Source of the DNA: Phragmites australis
Lineage: Eukaryota > Streptophyta > Magnoliopsida > Poales > Poaceae
DNA: 64,000 nucleotides
Assembly: GCF_958298935.1 (NCBI RefSeq)
Contig: NC_084941.1
Location: 12,250,001 to 12,314,000 of the forward strand
Reading direction: 5' to 3'
The position numbers were made by a program, and so were the translations under genes. Numbering within the stretch: the first letter of the stretch is position 1; each line of letters starts with the position of its first letter. This document shows positions 11,901 through 23,469 of this stretch, piece by piece. The notes beneath the pieces are model-generated. The model did no database searches, had not been told where the DNA came from, and saw nothing but the letters and a program-made list of their open reading frames with translations.

Positions 11901-14900
11901 GGACTTTAAGGATTCGACGAATAAGAATTAGCAGCAAAGCATCTAAAGTAGTTCCATAATGTGTATACAATGTATATGCATTTTGGTAAAAATATCATCT
12001 ATTTGTTTTCTTCATATTTCTCAGCAGTCGAATTCTTCTAGATTGATTGTTTTCTATCGACGATTATCAATTATGTAATCATGTGTTTGTACGCAGCTCT
12101 CTGCTGAAGAGTCGAAGACATTGGAGATCTCTAAGCTTCTTAAAATCTTGGAATCGGTAAAGTCTGAATTAGAGGCATCAAACGAAGAAAATAAAAATAA
12201 TTGCAAGAAAATTGCCTCACTCCAACATCAGTTAGAGTTATGGACCAAGGATCAAGAAGCTCTCCGTAACAGTCTTTCTCAGATAGAAGAAGTGAAGAGG
12301 GAAAATATTTCACTGAAGGTGCTGTGGCACCTATAATTTAATTTAGTCTAACATCCCTACTTCAAATTCAATTTGCACTCAAATTTCATGCTACTTTCCA
12401 ATTTTGATGGATGTGTCACTTACCCTTTTAGTTCTCAATAATGTGATACTAGTGACTGATTCATTTTTGCTCTTAATGTTGTAATATAGTTGTATTCTAG
12501 TTCGTGATTTCTCTTAATTTGCAAGTATTTACTTAACATGCCTTTTGCAACCTAAATAAGGCTGTAAGCTAAGCATCCCTTTTATGAAAGATTCAAATAC
12601 AATTCTAGTGCCTCTTATGTTACCTTTGATAGGTTGATTAGATTTGTGTTCTAAAGGTACCAATCTTTTTTTTTTTAATGCAGGCAAAGAACACAGAAAT
12701 GGAACAAGAGCTCTTAAAAGCTCAACAATGCAGCCATGATAATATAGACAAGCTGCATGATGTGGAAAAGAACTATCTGCATCTACGGGATAACTTGCAA
12801 AAGTATGCTTTCTTGTTACAGTAACATCTAAGACTTCCAGTATGTAAATGTTATTATCCATTATCAAGTATTTTGTATAAGTTGAGCATTTTATGCTGAA
12901 ACAGTTCATTGTTTTTTTCCTCAATAGCTATATGAAAGAAAAAAATCTTATTTCTTACAATTACACACACAAACCCCATTAACTAAATAATTTGGATCTT
13001 ATTTTTACAGCTTGGAGGATAAGATCTCAAATTTGGAAGATGAGAATCATTTATTGAGACAGAAGGCCTTAAACTTATCTCCTAGGCACAGCCGAACTGG
13101 GGTATATGGAGCCTTTCTTATTCATTCTAGACATACATCTCGTTTTTTCTTTTGTTTTGGATAATAAACGAGTCTATTCAATTGAAGACATGTTAGATTC
13201 TTGATCAATAAATACTATGTTCTAATAAATATTTTTGTTTTTGTTGATAGAGCCACCCTTTGGTGGCTTCCCCATGCAGCCCACGGTCATCCTTTGTAAG
13301 ACATGCAACTTAACTTTCTTTTTTCAATGTAGAATCATATCAGTTACTGATAAATGAAATTGTATCTCCTTTCAGGAATCTTCACCTGTAAAACTAGCAC
13401 CTCTCCCGCAAAACCTGACAGAATTAAGAAGGTCAAGGATGAATTCTGATAGACATGAGGTTGAATATCTCTCTCTACTTAAAAAAAACCCCGCATTTTT
13501 GTACATTTTCTTTCTAGCTATTAATCATCTCCAGGATGAATTTCTCGTATGAAGTTAAGCATGTTCACCATCAAAAGTGACACTTTCAGGATTATCATGA
13601 AGTGCTCCAACGGTGCATCAAAGATGATATGGGATTCAAGAAGGGAAAACCAGTTGCCGCCTGTATCATTTACAAATGCCTTCTCCATTGGGGAGTATTC
13701 GAGGCTGAAAGAACAACTATTTTTGACTTCATAATTCACACAATCAATACCATTCTTAAGGTTAGAATCCTGTTTATATGCTTAACTATGTGACCGTATT
13801 GCTCTGGTTATTGGTCTTCAACATTTTGTTTTTCAGACAGAAAACGAGAACAGCATTTTGCCGTACTGGCTAGCAAACGCTTCTGCTCTTCTATGCATGT
13901 TGCAAAGAAACTTAAGGTCAAAAGGATTCATCACGGCACCGTCTCGATCTTCTTCAGATACTCACTTAAGTGAAAAGGCAAATGAAGTCAGTTCCAATCC
14001 ATCCAACTTATTCACTTTTCGGTTTACACTTTGTGGCTCTCTTCTGTTCCCAACCAGAGTTTCTTTATGTTAAAACAGAACTTTAACAAATGCATTATTT
14101 CAGTATTAACACAGATGTTTTGCATAAATAGTATTTGTCCATGCTGTTTGGTGTTGTTAGATGTAAATACATTGTGTTGTATTTTAGTTCTTTATAGGGT
14201 GTTCTTTGCATATTGTCACACCCACACTCTTGTATATTTGCCCTTTGTGCCTTTGCTATAGAGTTGAGCCGCACAGTGGTCACATGGTATCAGGTTCAAT
14301 TTGTCTCTGGGAACCAGCCTGTTACTAACTGTTACAAGTTAAATTGTTTCTGACCAGTATGATTGTACCGATCAGTACTAGATTTATTTAGTCCTCTTTG
14401 AAAGGATGTAAACCTTATGAAACTAAGAAAATACAAATACATGGGAGCTATGGAAGAAAAATACAGAGAATAGATATTTGGCTGGAATCTACCAGAAAAC
14501 CAGTCTGTTTATGGCATCGCAGCTGGGACCAGCATTTCCCAGAAATGAGGAACTTGGGATTGTTATGGAACAAATACTGTTACATATCTAATAAAAAGGT
14601 ATTACTACATATTTAGAGTTATTTCTTATCACGTCTAAGTATTCTTACAGACATTCCGGTCTCCTTTGAAAGCCTTTGGACAACGGATAAGCATGTCACA
14701 CATTGATGCTCGATACCCAGCCATGTTATTTAAGCAACAACTAACTGCTTCCTTGGAGAAAATCTTTGGCTTAATTCGTGACACTCTGAAGAAAGAGATA
14801 TCACCACTTTTAAGCCTTTGCATTCAGGTATGTGATCTAATATCTCAGTGGCTTGCTATCTGCATCTAGCACAAACTTTTCTTTAGTGAAGTTATTTTCT

Positions 14901-17006
14901 GGAGGCTGTACATTTGATCTGTTCATATTTGGAAAGCAACAACTTTAACCTCTATTGCGTTAATCACAAGGCACCAAAACTTGCTCAAGGAGGCACTGGT
15001 AGGAGGTCGAGATCACCCGATGTGACCTTGCAGCAACCAATAAGTACTCATTGGGATCGGATTATAAAGTTTTTGGACACTTTGATGGATAGGCTACATA
15101 AAAATTTTGTGAGTTGCTCCATACAATACTGCCTGTATTTACTCCAAATATGCAACAGTTTATTGGCAAATTCCATTTGAGGCTACTATTGTTACATGTT
15201 TTTTGCACAGTTATTATAGCTTCATAGTCATGCAAGTGTACTTTGGGATCTGATACTTTCGTAATTCCTATATCCTTTGACTCGATGTAGGTAATTTGAT
15301 ACTATTGGCAACTTGCCACGCTCTGAGTCTGTTCAGTTTTGAATCTGGAACCCTGTACGTTCAAAGTATGGTGCATCAAGACCTACCCACTTAGTCCAAG
15401 GGCTTAGCATGTTAATATGGTCTGGAGAGAAAATGTCCATCCTAAATTGCTAAATGGAGAAAATAATTGTAGGAGGATGAAGAATCCAATCTGGCTGTTT
15501 GGTCCACATGATTATTTTAAGTGTTTTTCGTTGAGTCATCTTTTAGGGAGTCATACTGGCATCAGAAAGCAGGTCATATTTGATTTTTGTTTGTCGCTGA
15601 ACAGAAGAAATTGCTTTGCACAATCCCATGAAGTGCCGGGATCTAGTTCCACAAATTCGATATAGGGCATTGACTGTAAAACCCAATGAAGTGCAATAAC
15701 CCATATAAACCAAATTTGAGCAGGGCCTGATTGCACAAGAGAAGCCTTGATCCAATTTTCCATTTGAACTTATCGTCCTATTTATTTTAGGGAACCCATT
15801 ATTTCTAATTTGGTAATTTTTTGTCTTCATGATCTGAGCACTCTACTGATCTTTAAATCAAATCTTGCTACAGGTGCCTTCTTTTTTCATCCGCAAGCTA
15901 GTAACTCAAGTTTTCTCCTTCATCAATGTACAGTTGTTCAATAGGTTAGTCTGCACATGTTAACTATATTTCAGACAACATTCGGGTCAACAAGCTCTTC
16001 ATTGGGTTTGTCTTTCTAATGTCTAGTATGCTCCTACGACGAGAGTGTTGCACATTTTCGAATGGGGAATATGTGAAATCTGGGCTTTGTGTACTGGAGA
16101 AATGGATTGTGGACACTAAAGAAGAGGTTCGCAGCAGGTCTTGCTCTCATTTATAATCATGATGAACATTCAATGGTGCACCTATTCTTTTCTATGTTGT
16201 AGCATGCAGGTGCAGCTTGGGAGGAACTAAAGTACATCAGACAAGCGGTTGACTTTCTGGTAAAACTTAGTACCATGTCTAGATAGCTATATTACAATAT
16301 TATTTTCATGCATTCTTCTAATAGCATTACATGGCATTGCAGATCATTCCACAGAAAAGCAAAAAGACCCTGGAGCAGATTACGAAAAGTATTTGCCCGG
16401 TATAGACAAATTTTAATAGCAGAACTTCTATATGGTACAAGTTATGCTCTCGGATAGAATCATCTTTCCCAATTAAAACTCTTATTTTGCTTCACTGATT
16501 CTGCCAGGCGTTAAGTGTGAGACAAATATATCGTCTATGTACTATGTACTGGGACGACAAATATGGTACTCATAGTGTATCATCTGAGGTTTGTTCTCGT
16601 CTTATCCTGTGCTATCTGTGATACGCAGCCATGTTTCAGGCTTGCAGCTAACTCGTGGATTCTTTGCAGGTTGTTGCCCAAATGAGAGACATGGTGAGTA
16701 ACGACGCACAAAATCCTGTGTCAAATTCATTTCTTCTGGATGATGACTTAAGGTTAGTGATCCCAGAAAATTGGAGCTTCGGTTCATGCACTTATTAATC
16801 TGTCTTAAATCATTTCTACTATCACTATCCTTTCTTATTATTGTCATGATTGCAGCATTCCTTTCACGACCGAGGAAATAGCAGCAGAAGTACCAGCCGT
16901 AGACATGTCCAACATCGAAATGCCCTCATCGCTTCGTCATGTTCACTCTGCTCAGTTCTTGATGCAGCACCTCCAATCATCATACTCATCGAGACGAACT
17001 GCCTAG
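2985..17006 (+). CDS. Class XI myosin heavy chain, 3' part (IQ motifs, coiled coil, globular tail); 5' end outside window
   Basis: Unconventional myosin XI, the plant actin motor for organelle and vesicle transport. Nineteen exons join in one frame with GT-AG borders: 2985-3190, 3486-3605, 11690-11788, 12097-12318, 12684-12802, 13011-13101, 13251-13295, 13376-13459, 13590-13760, 13837-13986, 14651-14827, 14971-15108, 15874-15944, 16027-16126, 16203-16259, 16343-16399, 16508-16588, 16670-16752 and 16856-17006 (TAG). They encode 739 residues plus a split first codon. Exons 1-2 hold IQ-type repeats (calmodulin/light-chain binding), exons 3-6 a heptad-rich coiled coil, and exons 9-19 the dilute-type cargo-binding tail. 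Tail landmarks include [48 protein letters not shown] and a final SFLLDDD...IPF segment. No stop or frameshift was found, so the gene looks functional. The second intron is 8.1 kb because of repeat insertions. The motor domain lies left of the window. Confidence 0.93.
3835..3925. repeat. TA/CA-rich simple repeat in myosin intron 2
   Basis: Alternating TATA/CATA sequence with little else, directly left of a MITE-like sequence. Only the simple composition is visible. Confidence 0.85.
3935..4180. mobile_element. MITE-like element in myosin intron 2
   Basis: The left end (GTACTTCCGGGTGTACAAAC, from about 3948) and the reverse complement of the right end near 4139-4170 are similar. Each carries a CT..CG.G.GTACA.ACTCC pattern, as expected of imperfect terminal inverted repeats. 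The interior repeats a GTATATACATCT-like motif. The right end, with ACTAGT and a preceding GTATGTACT, recurs at about 51188-51229. No target-site duplication could be fixed. Confidence 0.5.
4269..4368 (+). repeat. 100-bp direct repeat, left copy, flanking the intronic LINE complex
   Basis: Starts CTACTGAGAGATAAGCATAA and ends ATATGATACTTATT. The matching copy is at 10795-10894. By eye I count 8 mismatches and no gaps over 100 bases. LINE-type sequence, reading on the minus strand from a poly(T), starts immediately after this copy. Confidence 0.9.
6371..6650 (-). repeat. Tandem duplication of 140 bp inside LINE B reverse transcriptase
   Basis: Two head-to-tail units, 6371-6510 and 6511-6650, both beginning GTGTTGAGCA and ending GGAGTAAAAGT. 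Both encode on the minus strand the [16 protein letters not shown] segment of reverse transcriptase. Because 140 is not a multiple of three, the duplication breaks the frame. Few mismatches separate the units, so the event is younger than the element. Confidence 0.92.
7289..8869. mobile_element. Solo LTR (1581 bp), probably Ty1-copia, nested in LINE B
   Basis: Starts TGTTGGGTAACG and ends CACCTTCA, so it has canonical TG...CA ends. It is flanked by the perfect 5-bp target-site duplication CACGA (7284-7288 and 8870-8874). The flanks rejoin LINE B coding sequence: the segment between endonuclease and reverse transcriptase ends at one edge and resumes at the other. No gag or pol lies between, so this is a solo LTR left by LTR-LTR recombination. 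The TGTTGGG(T/G)AACG start is typical of grass copia LTRs. Orientation is not certain. Confidence 0.85.
7470..7735. repeat. Degenerate GACCA / TGGTCG motif cluster inside the solo LTR
   Basis: Repeated short motifs GACCA, GATCAG and (A/G)TGGTCGTG at irregular spacing of roughly 20-45 bp. GACCA and TGGTC are reverse complements, so the cluster can fold back on itself in many registers. Confidence 0.6.
9378..10794 (-). mobile_element. GC-rich inserted segment with LINE-like 3' tail (minus strand)
   Basis: The left edge is a T-run followed by CCGAAAGGACAGCACGAGC and an AT-rich stretch to about 9560. That looks like the 3' tail of a minus-strand LINE. The rest (9580-10794) is GC-rich with overlapping open frames on both strands that match no family I recognise; long open frames are expected at this GC content. 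It could be the 5' UTR/ORF1 region of LINE B or a second LINE inserted head-to-tail. The right edge coincides with the second copy of the 100-bp repeat. Confidence 0.5.
10795..10894 (+). repeat. 100-bp direct repeat, right copy
   Basis: Partner of 4269-4368: same orientation and length, about 92% identical by eye. It begins exactly where the GC-rich inserted segment stops. Confidence 0.9.
10895..11689 (+). other. Remainder of myosin intron 2
   Basis: AT-rich sequence with no coding signal and no recognisable repeat. It ends with a pyrimidine-rich tract and an AAG acceptor at 11687-11689. Confidence 0.6.
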
Positions 17007-17190
17007 GTTTGCTAACCTTCGTAACAAATAGTGATGACCCGGTAGGTAATTTAGAGGAATGCTAAGTTGGTAGAAACCATAACCGTAGTTTTGGTTGGTT
17101 TACTGACATGACCCAAATGGTTCAATTGGCGCCCATATTCATCCATTCTTCATATATTTTTTTCTTCATTTTCCTTTTGCTATCTCTCAT
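17007..17190 (+). other. Probable 3' UTR of the myosin gene
   Basis: Follows the TAG stop. AT-rich, no open frame. No strong AATAAA signal stands out, so the transcript end is not placed. Confidence 0.5.
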
Positions 17191-18235
17191 GCCATTATGT
17201 CAAGTCACTCTCAACTGTGCAATACGGTATTTTCTGCTGACCTATTGAAATGGTGCAGTTGTTTCTTTCTTTTCTCTTAGCTTTTCCCGTAGGTTGCAGC
17301 AATGACTAATTTGCCAAATTTGGGACTCCTCACTCTCTGTGATTGGTCGACGAGTCTTCCTCTCAAGTCCTGTAGGAATGGAATATAGTTTTTGTTATGG
17401 TCTCGTCGTCGGCCAAATGGAATATAATAGAACACATTATGTGAAAAGGTGGAATCGACTGTGAAAATGGTGCAATTATGCACCTTTTCCCTGATATGGA
17501 GATTGCTTAAGTTTGATAGGTCCGATAAAGATTCAAAGTATTGACTATAAAAAAAAGACTGGTTTTCTTCTAGCGAAATTTTCCGAGAAACCTTTTTAGA
17601 CCAATTTTCTGAGAAACTTGGTAGGTTGGTCACAGATAATTTAGAGTGCAAGGCAATGGTAACATGGACGTATGGAGAGGATGGGACGCAGGCTGGATAA
17701 AATTATGCTCTGGACTGAATATTAAGGAAATGGTGTCCGTTTCTTTAATTAATTTAGTTAATTTGTTTTGATCTTTTTTGTTATCTCAATTGCTGATTAC
17801 ATGATCCGGCAACTCGAAATGCTTCCATTCTCTATTTGTGTAGTTAATCGCTAATTGATTATAATGGACATTCCTCCTTGGTCTAAAGCACCATGGGAAG
17901 GAAAGTGTGAATTATATATTTATATCAGCTTTTAGAAAGAGACTAACCAAAACTAGTGATTTGGACTACACATAGTTGTACACTTGGGCTAGTGACTTCA
18001 TATGCTCTAACAGCTTGAGCATCTCGGGGCCCTTTTGATCTTGCAATGCATAAAATGGATACTATCCAGCGACGGTGATAAAAGCTGCGATGGCACATCC
18101 CAAGCATTAACCTGTCCATATGTAAGACAAAATATCAATCAAACCACAGAAATCGCATTTGCGTTCATCGATCAGCCAGCTCTAGCAATGCGTAGGCTCA
18201 AGAGTCAAGGCCAAATGGGCCAGATGTAACTCAGG
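17191..18235 (+). repeat. Myosin-downstream segment, copy A (duplicated at 38217-38880)
   Basis: Shares ordered blocks with 38217-38880: ATTATGTCAAGTC, TTTTCTGCT(G/A)ACCTAT, TTCTCTTAGCTTTTCC, GGTCTAAAGCACC-like, ATATCAGCTTTT(A/G)GAAAGAG and CAGCTTGAGCATCTCGGGGC. Divergence is substantial, with many indels, so the duplication is old. It carries no gene I recognise; the short open frames within are not conserved between the copies. Confidence 0.8.
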
Positions 18236-18299
18236 TACCTGAGATGGATTTGGAACAGAGAAGATTCCGTTAGCTCTCAACTTGCCATTGATAATTGGA

Positions 18300-19716
18300 C
18301 ATGCACTATCACGGAACCGATTTAATTGGATATGAGAAATCAAGTTGAAATGTATATTGGTTTATTTGTGATGAGTGATTGATATTTTCATTTATTTGGT
18401 TTGATGATTTTCGATTTTATATGAGTTTTGATGTGATTTGAATTAATTTGGGATTTCATTTGATCATATTGATTATGGACTAATTGAAATTAGAGTTGGA
18501 GATATGTGTTTGCTTGTCTCATGATGTGCAGATGATAGAATGCTTAGTGGCAGATGATCAAGGAGACCGGGCGGAGTCAAGAATGATCCTAGTTGAACAT
18601 GTGGAGGCCAAACAAAGCATCGAAGGCGGATAGAGACGGTGTGTTGACAAAGTTAAGCGAAGGGGATGCCGGTGCAAGTGACTAGGTGGCCCGAGGGATT
18701 GGGAGCAGAAGAGACTTGCCGGCGGTCAGGATCGCATGATGGAGTACACGCGTCAACATCGAAGTGCTTGCTTAAGGTGTAAGCAAGGCAGTGAGTCACG
18801 CTTTGAGAAATATGCAAATAGTTTCGCGGTTTGGTCTCAAAACCGTGGGAAGAGTGGAGGAGTACGTGTCACACCATCGCGAAGCTTGTGTCAATGCGAA
18901 GCTAAGTCGTGAAGGCGCCACGGCCGTCCGATGAATGGAGAATAAAATGGACCAAAATACCCTCGGTGGTAGGTAGGAGTGTACTACAAGAGAGAGGTAT
19001 TTTGGGAAAAAATTAGGAAACTTAGGGGTCAAGTTTCCTAGGCTTATAAATAGAGGGGTATGACTATATGATAGTTTGAACCAGCCACTTGAGCCCATCT
19101 TGTGCCACCCATTTGAGAGCTTAGAGCTAGGATTTTAGAGCAGAGAAGAATGAGTGCTTAGCCTATGTAATAGGTGAGAGTTTTGAGAGATAAATCTTTG
19201 TAATCCGTCTAAAATAGGGCTGATCTTTTTTAGTAATGAAGTTTATGTTTTTTCATATGCTTGAATTTCCCTCCTTCTAGTTTCCCTTTATTGGTTCCCT
19301 TGCAAGTTTGCAAGTTTTTCGGTTTTCGGTTTTGATTTTCGTTTTAGTTTTTGGGCTGAAATTTTAGCACCTTGTGAAGTCATTCTTCTTGTTGCTAGAG
19401 GCATAAAATTTACATACACACGCTTGTGTGATGGGGTCTTGAATTCCCTTGCCTCTAGATAATCAACTTGGAGAGTTTCGTTGCTCCGTGTTCATCTTTT
19501 CTTGTTTGTTTGCAAGTTGTGATCTTAAATGAAATCTATGGTTCATATACCATCCGTAGAGTCATGTTGCCTCGATTAAAACTTCTCTCTATTTTTGTTT
19601 TCGCGTGAGTTTTGAGGTGCGTTGGGTGATCCAAATAGGAGAAGATTATCAATTTCGCAAGAAATTTGTTGAGGCGCCTATTCACCCCCTCTCTAATCAC
19701 CAATTTCGTTCCTACA
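18300..19716 (+). mobile_element. 5' LTR of truncated Ty1-copia element 1 (left edge approximate)
   Basis: Ends CGTTCCTACA at 19716, followed after two bases by a primer-binding site. It contains blocks shared with the LTR at about 60200-62342, such as GGGATGCCGGTGCAAGTGAC and CACGCTTTGAGAA-like sequence, so the two belong to one family. The left edge could not be fixed; it lies between about 18235 and 18540. Confidence 0.7.
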
Positions 19717-19718
19717 AT

Positions 19719-19731
19719 TGGTATCAGAGCC
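19719..19731 (+). other. Primer-binding site, initiator-Met tRNA type
   Basis: TGGTATCAGAGCC is complementary to the 3' end of plant initiator methionine tRNA, the usual minus-strand primer of plant LTR retrotransposons. It lies 2 bases after the LTR end. Confidence 0.92.
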
Positions 19732-19804
19732 GGTTTGATCACTTGTTGACCTTAACCGGCTTTGTCTGTAGGTGACCTGGAGAGAAGTGGGAAGATTCTG
19801 CTAT

Positions 19805-21722
19805 TTGATGGCCGTGATTTTTCGTACTAGAAGGTGCGCATGGAGGCTTATCTCTTTAGCCAAGGAAGTGCAATTTGGGAGGTAGTTGATTCTAACTACG
19901 AGATCCCTGCTGCTCGCACGACTCAGATTCAAATCGAACAGTATGAGGCCAACAATAAGACCAAAAATATTTTATTCACAAGCTTGAGTCGGAATGAGTT
20001 TGACAGGGTCCAATACCTCCATACTGCCCGAGAGATCTGGATTACTCTAAGTGTCTTTCATGAAGGCACTATTTAGATTAAGGCCAAAGCACATACAACC
20101 AAGAATATCAAATATTTGTGCAAGGCCTCGGAGAGTCTTTGGATGCCATGTTTTCTCGCTTTGATGGAATTGTTAGCAATCTTCGATCAATTGGTCTTTT
20201 GCCTTATTCTAACCACAAGAGAGCGATCAAGCTTCTCTATACTCCAGATCGTAGCATATAGGAAGTGAAGATCTCGAGCATTGAAGAGTCATCAAGTTAC
20301 GACACGTTAACTTGTGATGAACTCTTCAGCAAGATCAAGTCCATCGAGATAGCCAATGCGATTCGAATTGGTCTCGGAAACCCCCTGTCTCAGAACGTGG
20401 TGTTGGTTTTCGGACCTAGTGGTGGTAACCAGTCTGGAATTGGTGTTTCTTGTGCTAACACTTTATCTGGTGGTTTTGCTTTGTCTTCCTTAGTCTCTAT
20501 TAAAGAGGAGCAGGTGGATGTGCTTGATGATGAGGATCTTGCACTGATCATGAAAAAATTCACCCGCTTCTACAACAACCACCAAGACCGAAGGAGGGGC
20601 AGTTCCCGTGCCTGCTTTGAGTGTGGTGACACCACTCACTTCAAGGCGGACTGCTCCAAGCTTAAGAAGAAGGAAGACAGCGACCATGACTACGACAAGC
20701 ACAAGAAGAAGAACAAGAAGCCCTTCTTCGAGAAGAACCGCGACAAGATAGCCAAGAAGGCGGCCAAGGCGGCTTCTAGGGCGTTCGTGGTAGCTCTCAG
20801 TCACATCAACACCTCTTCAAGCAAGGAGGAGAGCTCAGAGGAGGATGAACCGCAAGTGAAGAGCAAGAAGAAGGCAAAGGACCTCACTAGCCTCTGCTTC
20901 ATGGCGGACGACAACAACAACAGTGACCCCAAGCTTGATCCCTCCGAGGTGGCAGGCAGAGACCTAGAGAACAAATGGCTCATCGACTTCGGTTGTTCGC
21001 ACCACATGACCAAAGATTCATCATGGTTCTTCAGCCTCACACCCGTGAAGCGACACGAGTACATCGCGTTCGGGGATGATCAGAAAGGAAGGGTGAAAAC
21101 CAAAGGTATGATAAGGGTAAATGAGAGCTTCACTCTCAAATATGTGTTTTGGTGGAGCATCTGGGATACAATCTTCTCTCTATATCTCAGTTGCTAGATG
21201 AGGACTTGGATGTACGTTTCAAACGCAATACTTCTCGAGTTCTTGACTCTTATGGCGCTTTGATTTGCAAGATATCTTAAGTTGGTAGAGTTTTTGGAGC
21301 TGATTTTTTTGAGTCTTCTGGATCTTCTTGGTGTTTACTTGCTCAACCTTCTTCTGAGCTTTTTATGTGGCATAGGAGACTAGGGCATATGAGCTTTGAT
21401 TTGTTTACTCGTTTGAGTGCCCTAGGCTTGATCTGAGGATTGTCGAAGCTCAAGTTTGAGAAGAACATTGTGTGTGCTCCTTGTCAGCATGGCAAGATGG
21501 TTGCCGCTCCTCACCCACCAGTCAATATGGTGATGACTGAACGACCGGGAGAACTTCTCTATATGGACACTGTTGGTCCTTCTCGAGTTCATTCGACAAG
21601 TGGGGAGGGGTATGTTCTTGTCATTATTGATGATTTCTCTCGCTACTCTTGGGTCTTCTTTCTTGTGAGTAAAGATGAAGTGTTCTCACACTTTCGAAGC
21701 TTAGTTTTGAGATTAGCAAGAC
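19805..21722 (+). pseudogene. Ty1-copia gag-protease-integrase, truncated
   Basis: Reads gag with an early TAG (in FSY-stop-KVRMEAYL, near 19829), gag middle (19834-20076), then a longer open frame 20265-21197. That frame holds a CCHC zinc knuckle (CFECGDTTHFKADC, about 20614-20655), a Lys-rich linker and the protease site, where LIDFGCSHHMT replaces the usual DSG triad. The GAG-pre-integrase HRRLGHMSF motif (about 21370) and the integrase start follow, with CAPCQHGKM and the first catalytic Asp in MDTVGP (about 21565). Homology stops at about 21722 inside the integrase core. Reverse transcriptase, RNase H and 3' LTR are absent. Catalytic Asp of the protease is kept but Ser is Phe. The element is dead. 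Confidence 0.9.
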
Positions 21723-21726
21723 GTAG

Positions 21727-21890
21727 AGACTCTTGACCAAATGGATCAGATGCAACTAACGTCAAGTAGCCATTAATATTCTTTTATATGGTCAATGGAT
21801 TAGTACTGGCTTCTGCCTACCTCGATCCCCTTTTTATTATTTTCAGCACGTTATTTTCTTGTAGTGACCTCTGATGGCGCCTCCATTATA
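21727..21890 (+). repeat. Myosin-downstream segment, copy A distal part (matches 39107-39270)
   Basis: GACTCTTGACCAAATGGATC through GGCGCCTCCATT matches 39107-39270 closely, including the shared TTAGTACTGGCTTCTGCCTA. It is the continuation of the duplicated segment after the copia insertion. Confidence 0.85.
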
Positions 21891-22740
21891 TCCTGAGTTG
21901 TACTCAAGTTATAAGAAAATAGTTATATCGTGTAGCAGTGAACACGTAAACCTTGTTCAAAAAATATAAATATAAACATAAACCTAGTGAGCAATTTGCT
22001 TTTAGATAAGGGACAAATCCACGAAATGCCACCGAATAATTGACTAATCCATAATATATCATCCAATGTGAGGATGAGATGTGAGATCTAGATCCAATTG
22101 TCATCGACATAATGATAGCATATAAAGAATATAACAAGTTATTCAATGATAAACTGTGGAATCTTCCTTAAGATAAAAACCACAAGAAAACATGCACTCT
22201 AGGAGGAATATGTATTTTCCACAAGGCTGAAATAAAAACTAGGGTTACTCCGCTGAAATTGATCACACTGTACAAAGATTGATAGTAGACTCCTGAAGAA
22301 GTATTCCTGATGGTGCAGACATTGTAGTTGATGATAGTCTCTACGAAGTCTTTTTCGAAGTAGAGAAAGTTGTGCACAAGGACTCTACTGATCAAAACCC
22401 AAATGAGGCTAATGATCTGGATCATGGGAAACAGCAAGAGGATGAGGATGAAGAAATGAGGGGAAGGGAATCTAAGAAACCAAAGATGAAGGAGTCGATA
22501 GAAGCTGAAATCGGGGATGCAGATCGAGATGATGGCTGCAATGAACATCAACCTTGAGGCCAAAATACGGGGATGGCAGATGGACGTAGCTGTGGACAAA
22601 TCGGTGATGGCAGAGGATCCACCTCTTGGGAAGAGGGACCTATGATGGGCGCCGAGCGGGATGCCCTGGCGATGGACATTGCCGCTGGCGTGACGCAGCA
22701 GGAGGAAATTGCCCTGCTGCGGCCCATGCGGCTGTTTCGG
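21891..22740. mobile_element. LINE debris: zf-RVT fragment (-) next to ORF1-like tail (+)
   Basis: Nothing is recognised at 21891-22160. At 22168-22245 the minus strand reads LWKIHIPPRVHVFLWF, the zf-RVT signature at the C-terminus of plant LINE reverse transcriptase. From about 22320 to 22555 the plus strand reads a YEVFFEVEKVVHK segment followed by an acidic, Asp/Glu-rich tail, like the C-terminus of LINE ORF1 proteins of the DUF4283 type. Opposite orientations show that two unrelated fragments have been juxtaposed. Confidence 0.5.
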
Positions 22741-23469
22741 TATGAATAACAATAGTACGAGAAATCGTCGAAATAATATTCTAACTAATCATTAGAGGAT
22801 CATTATTCATAATGATAATCTCAATAATTAAATAGAATATTATCTCGATAGTCTCGGCACATGTTTTATGTCCAAAATTAGAACACATATCTTTCAACAT
22901 TTAGCATCACAACATAATTAAGTAATTAACACTTATATTATAAGTCTTTAACATGCAACTATTTACAATAATTTATATCAAAAGGTAACAACATCTACGT
23001 AGCGGAAACATAAACCTATACAACAAAAGAGAGTGAAACCACATACCCTTAAGCTCCACCCCAAAAGCACGACCTCTGAGAGTAGGATGAACTACTCTTG
23101 TCCGTCACCTTGATCGGTAGGCACAAAGTAGCTAAATACCAGCTTTTACTCACCAGTAGCACTGAAAACGCATGTATGAGTACGAAGGTACTCGGAAGAC
23201 TTAAATCATATAGAGCACATATACATAACTCGACTCCAAGAATTATGCATTGAGCCATTAGAAAAGAAAAGCTACATGGTTAAGTTAAACATAACCGGTA
23301 AGCAACTCAGACATATATGTGTGAGCAACTAACTTAACTAATAACAACATAACTCTACCTTACTGTCGGTGACATGGGAACCAGGGGTCCCCGAGTTCCG
23401 ATGCCAGGACAGCAGAGTGCTATGTGGTGCCCTCTCTCGGGGATTATCTCCCCGAGGTCCGAGAAGACC

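Noticed and set aside
11866..11930. Possible extra myosin exon (DALHRDL-like) between exons 3 and 4
   Set aside because: It runs into a stop soon after. Exons 3 and 4 already join in phase 0 without it, so it is treated as intron sequence.
13536..13589. Alternative upstream start for myosin exon 9 at the acceptor near 13536
   Set aside because: The frame from that acceptor meets stop codons (TGA, TAA) before the conserved tail sequence. The acceptor at 13589 keeps the frame open.
22168..22752. 194-codon minus-strand frame as a new gene
   Set aside because: Only the last ~25 residues match anything (LINE zf-RVT). The rest is antisense to an ORF1-like tail on the plus strand.
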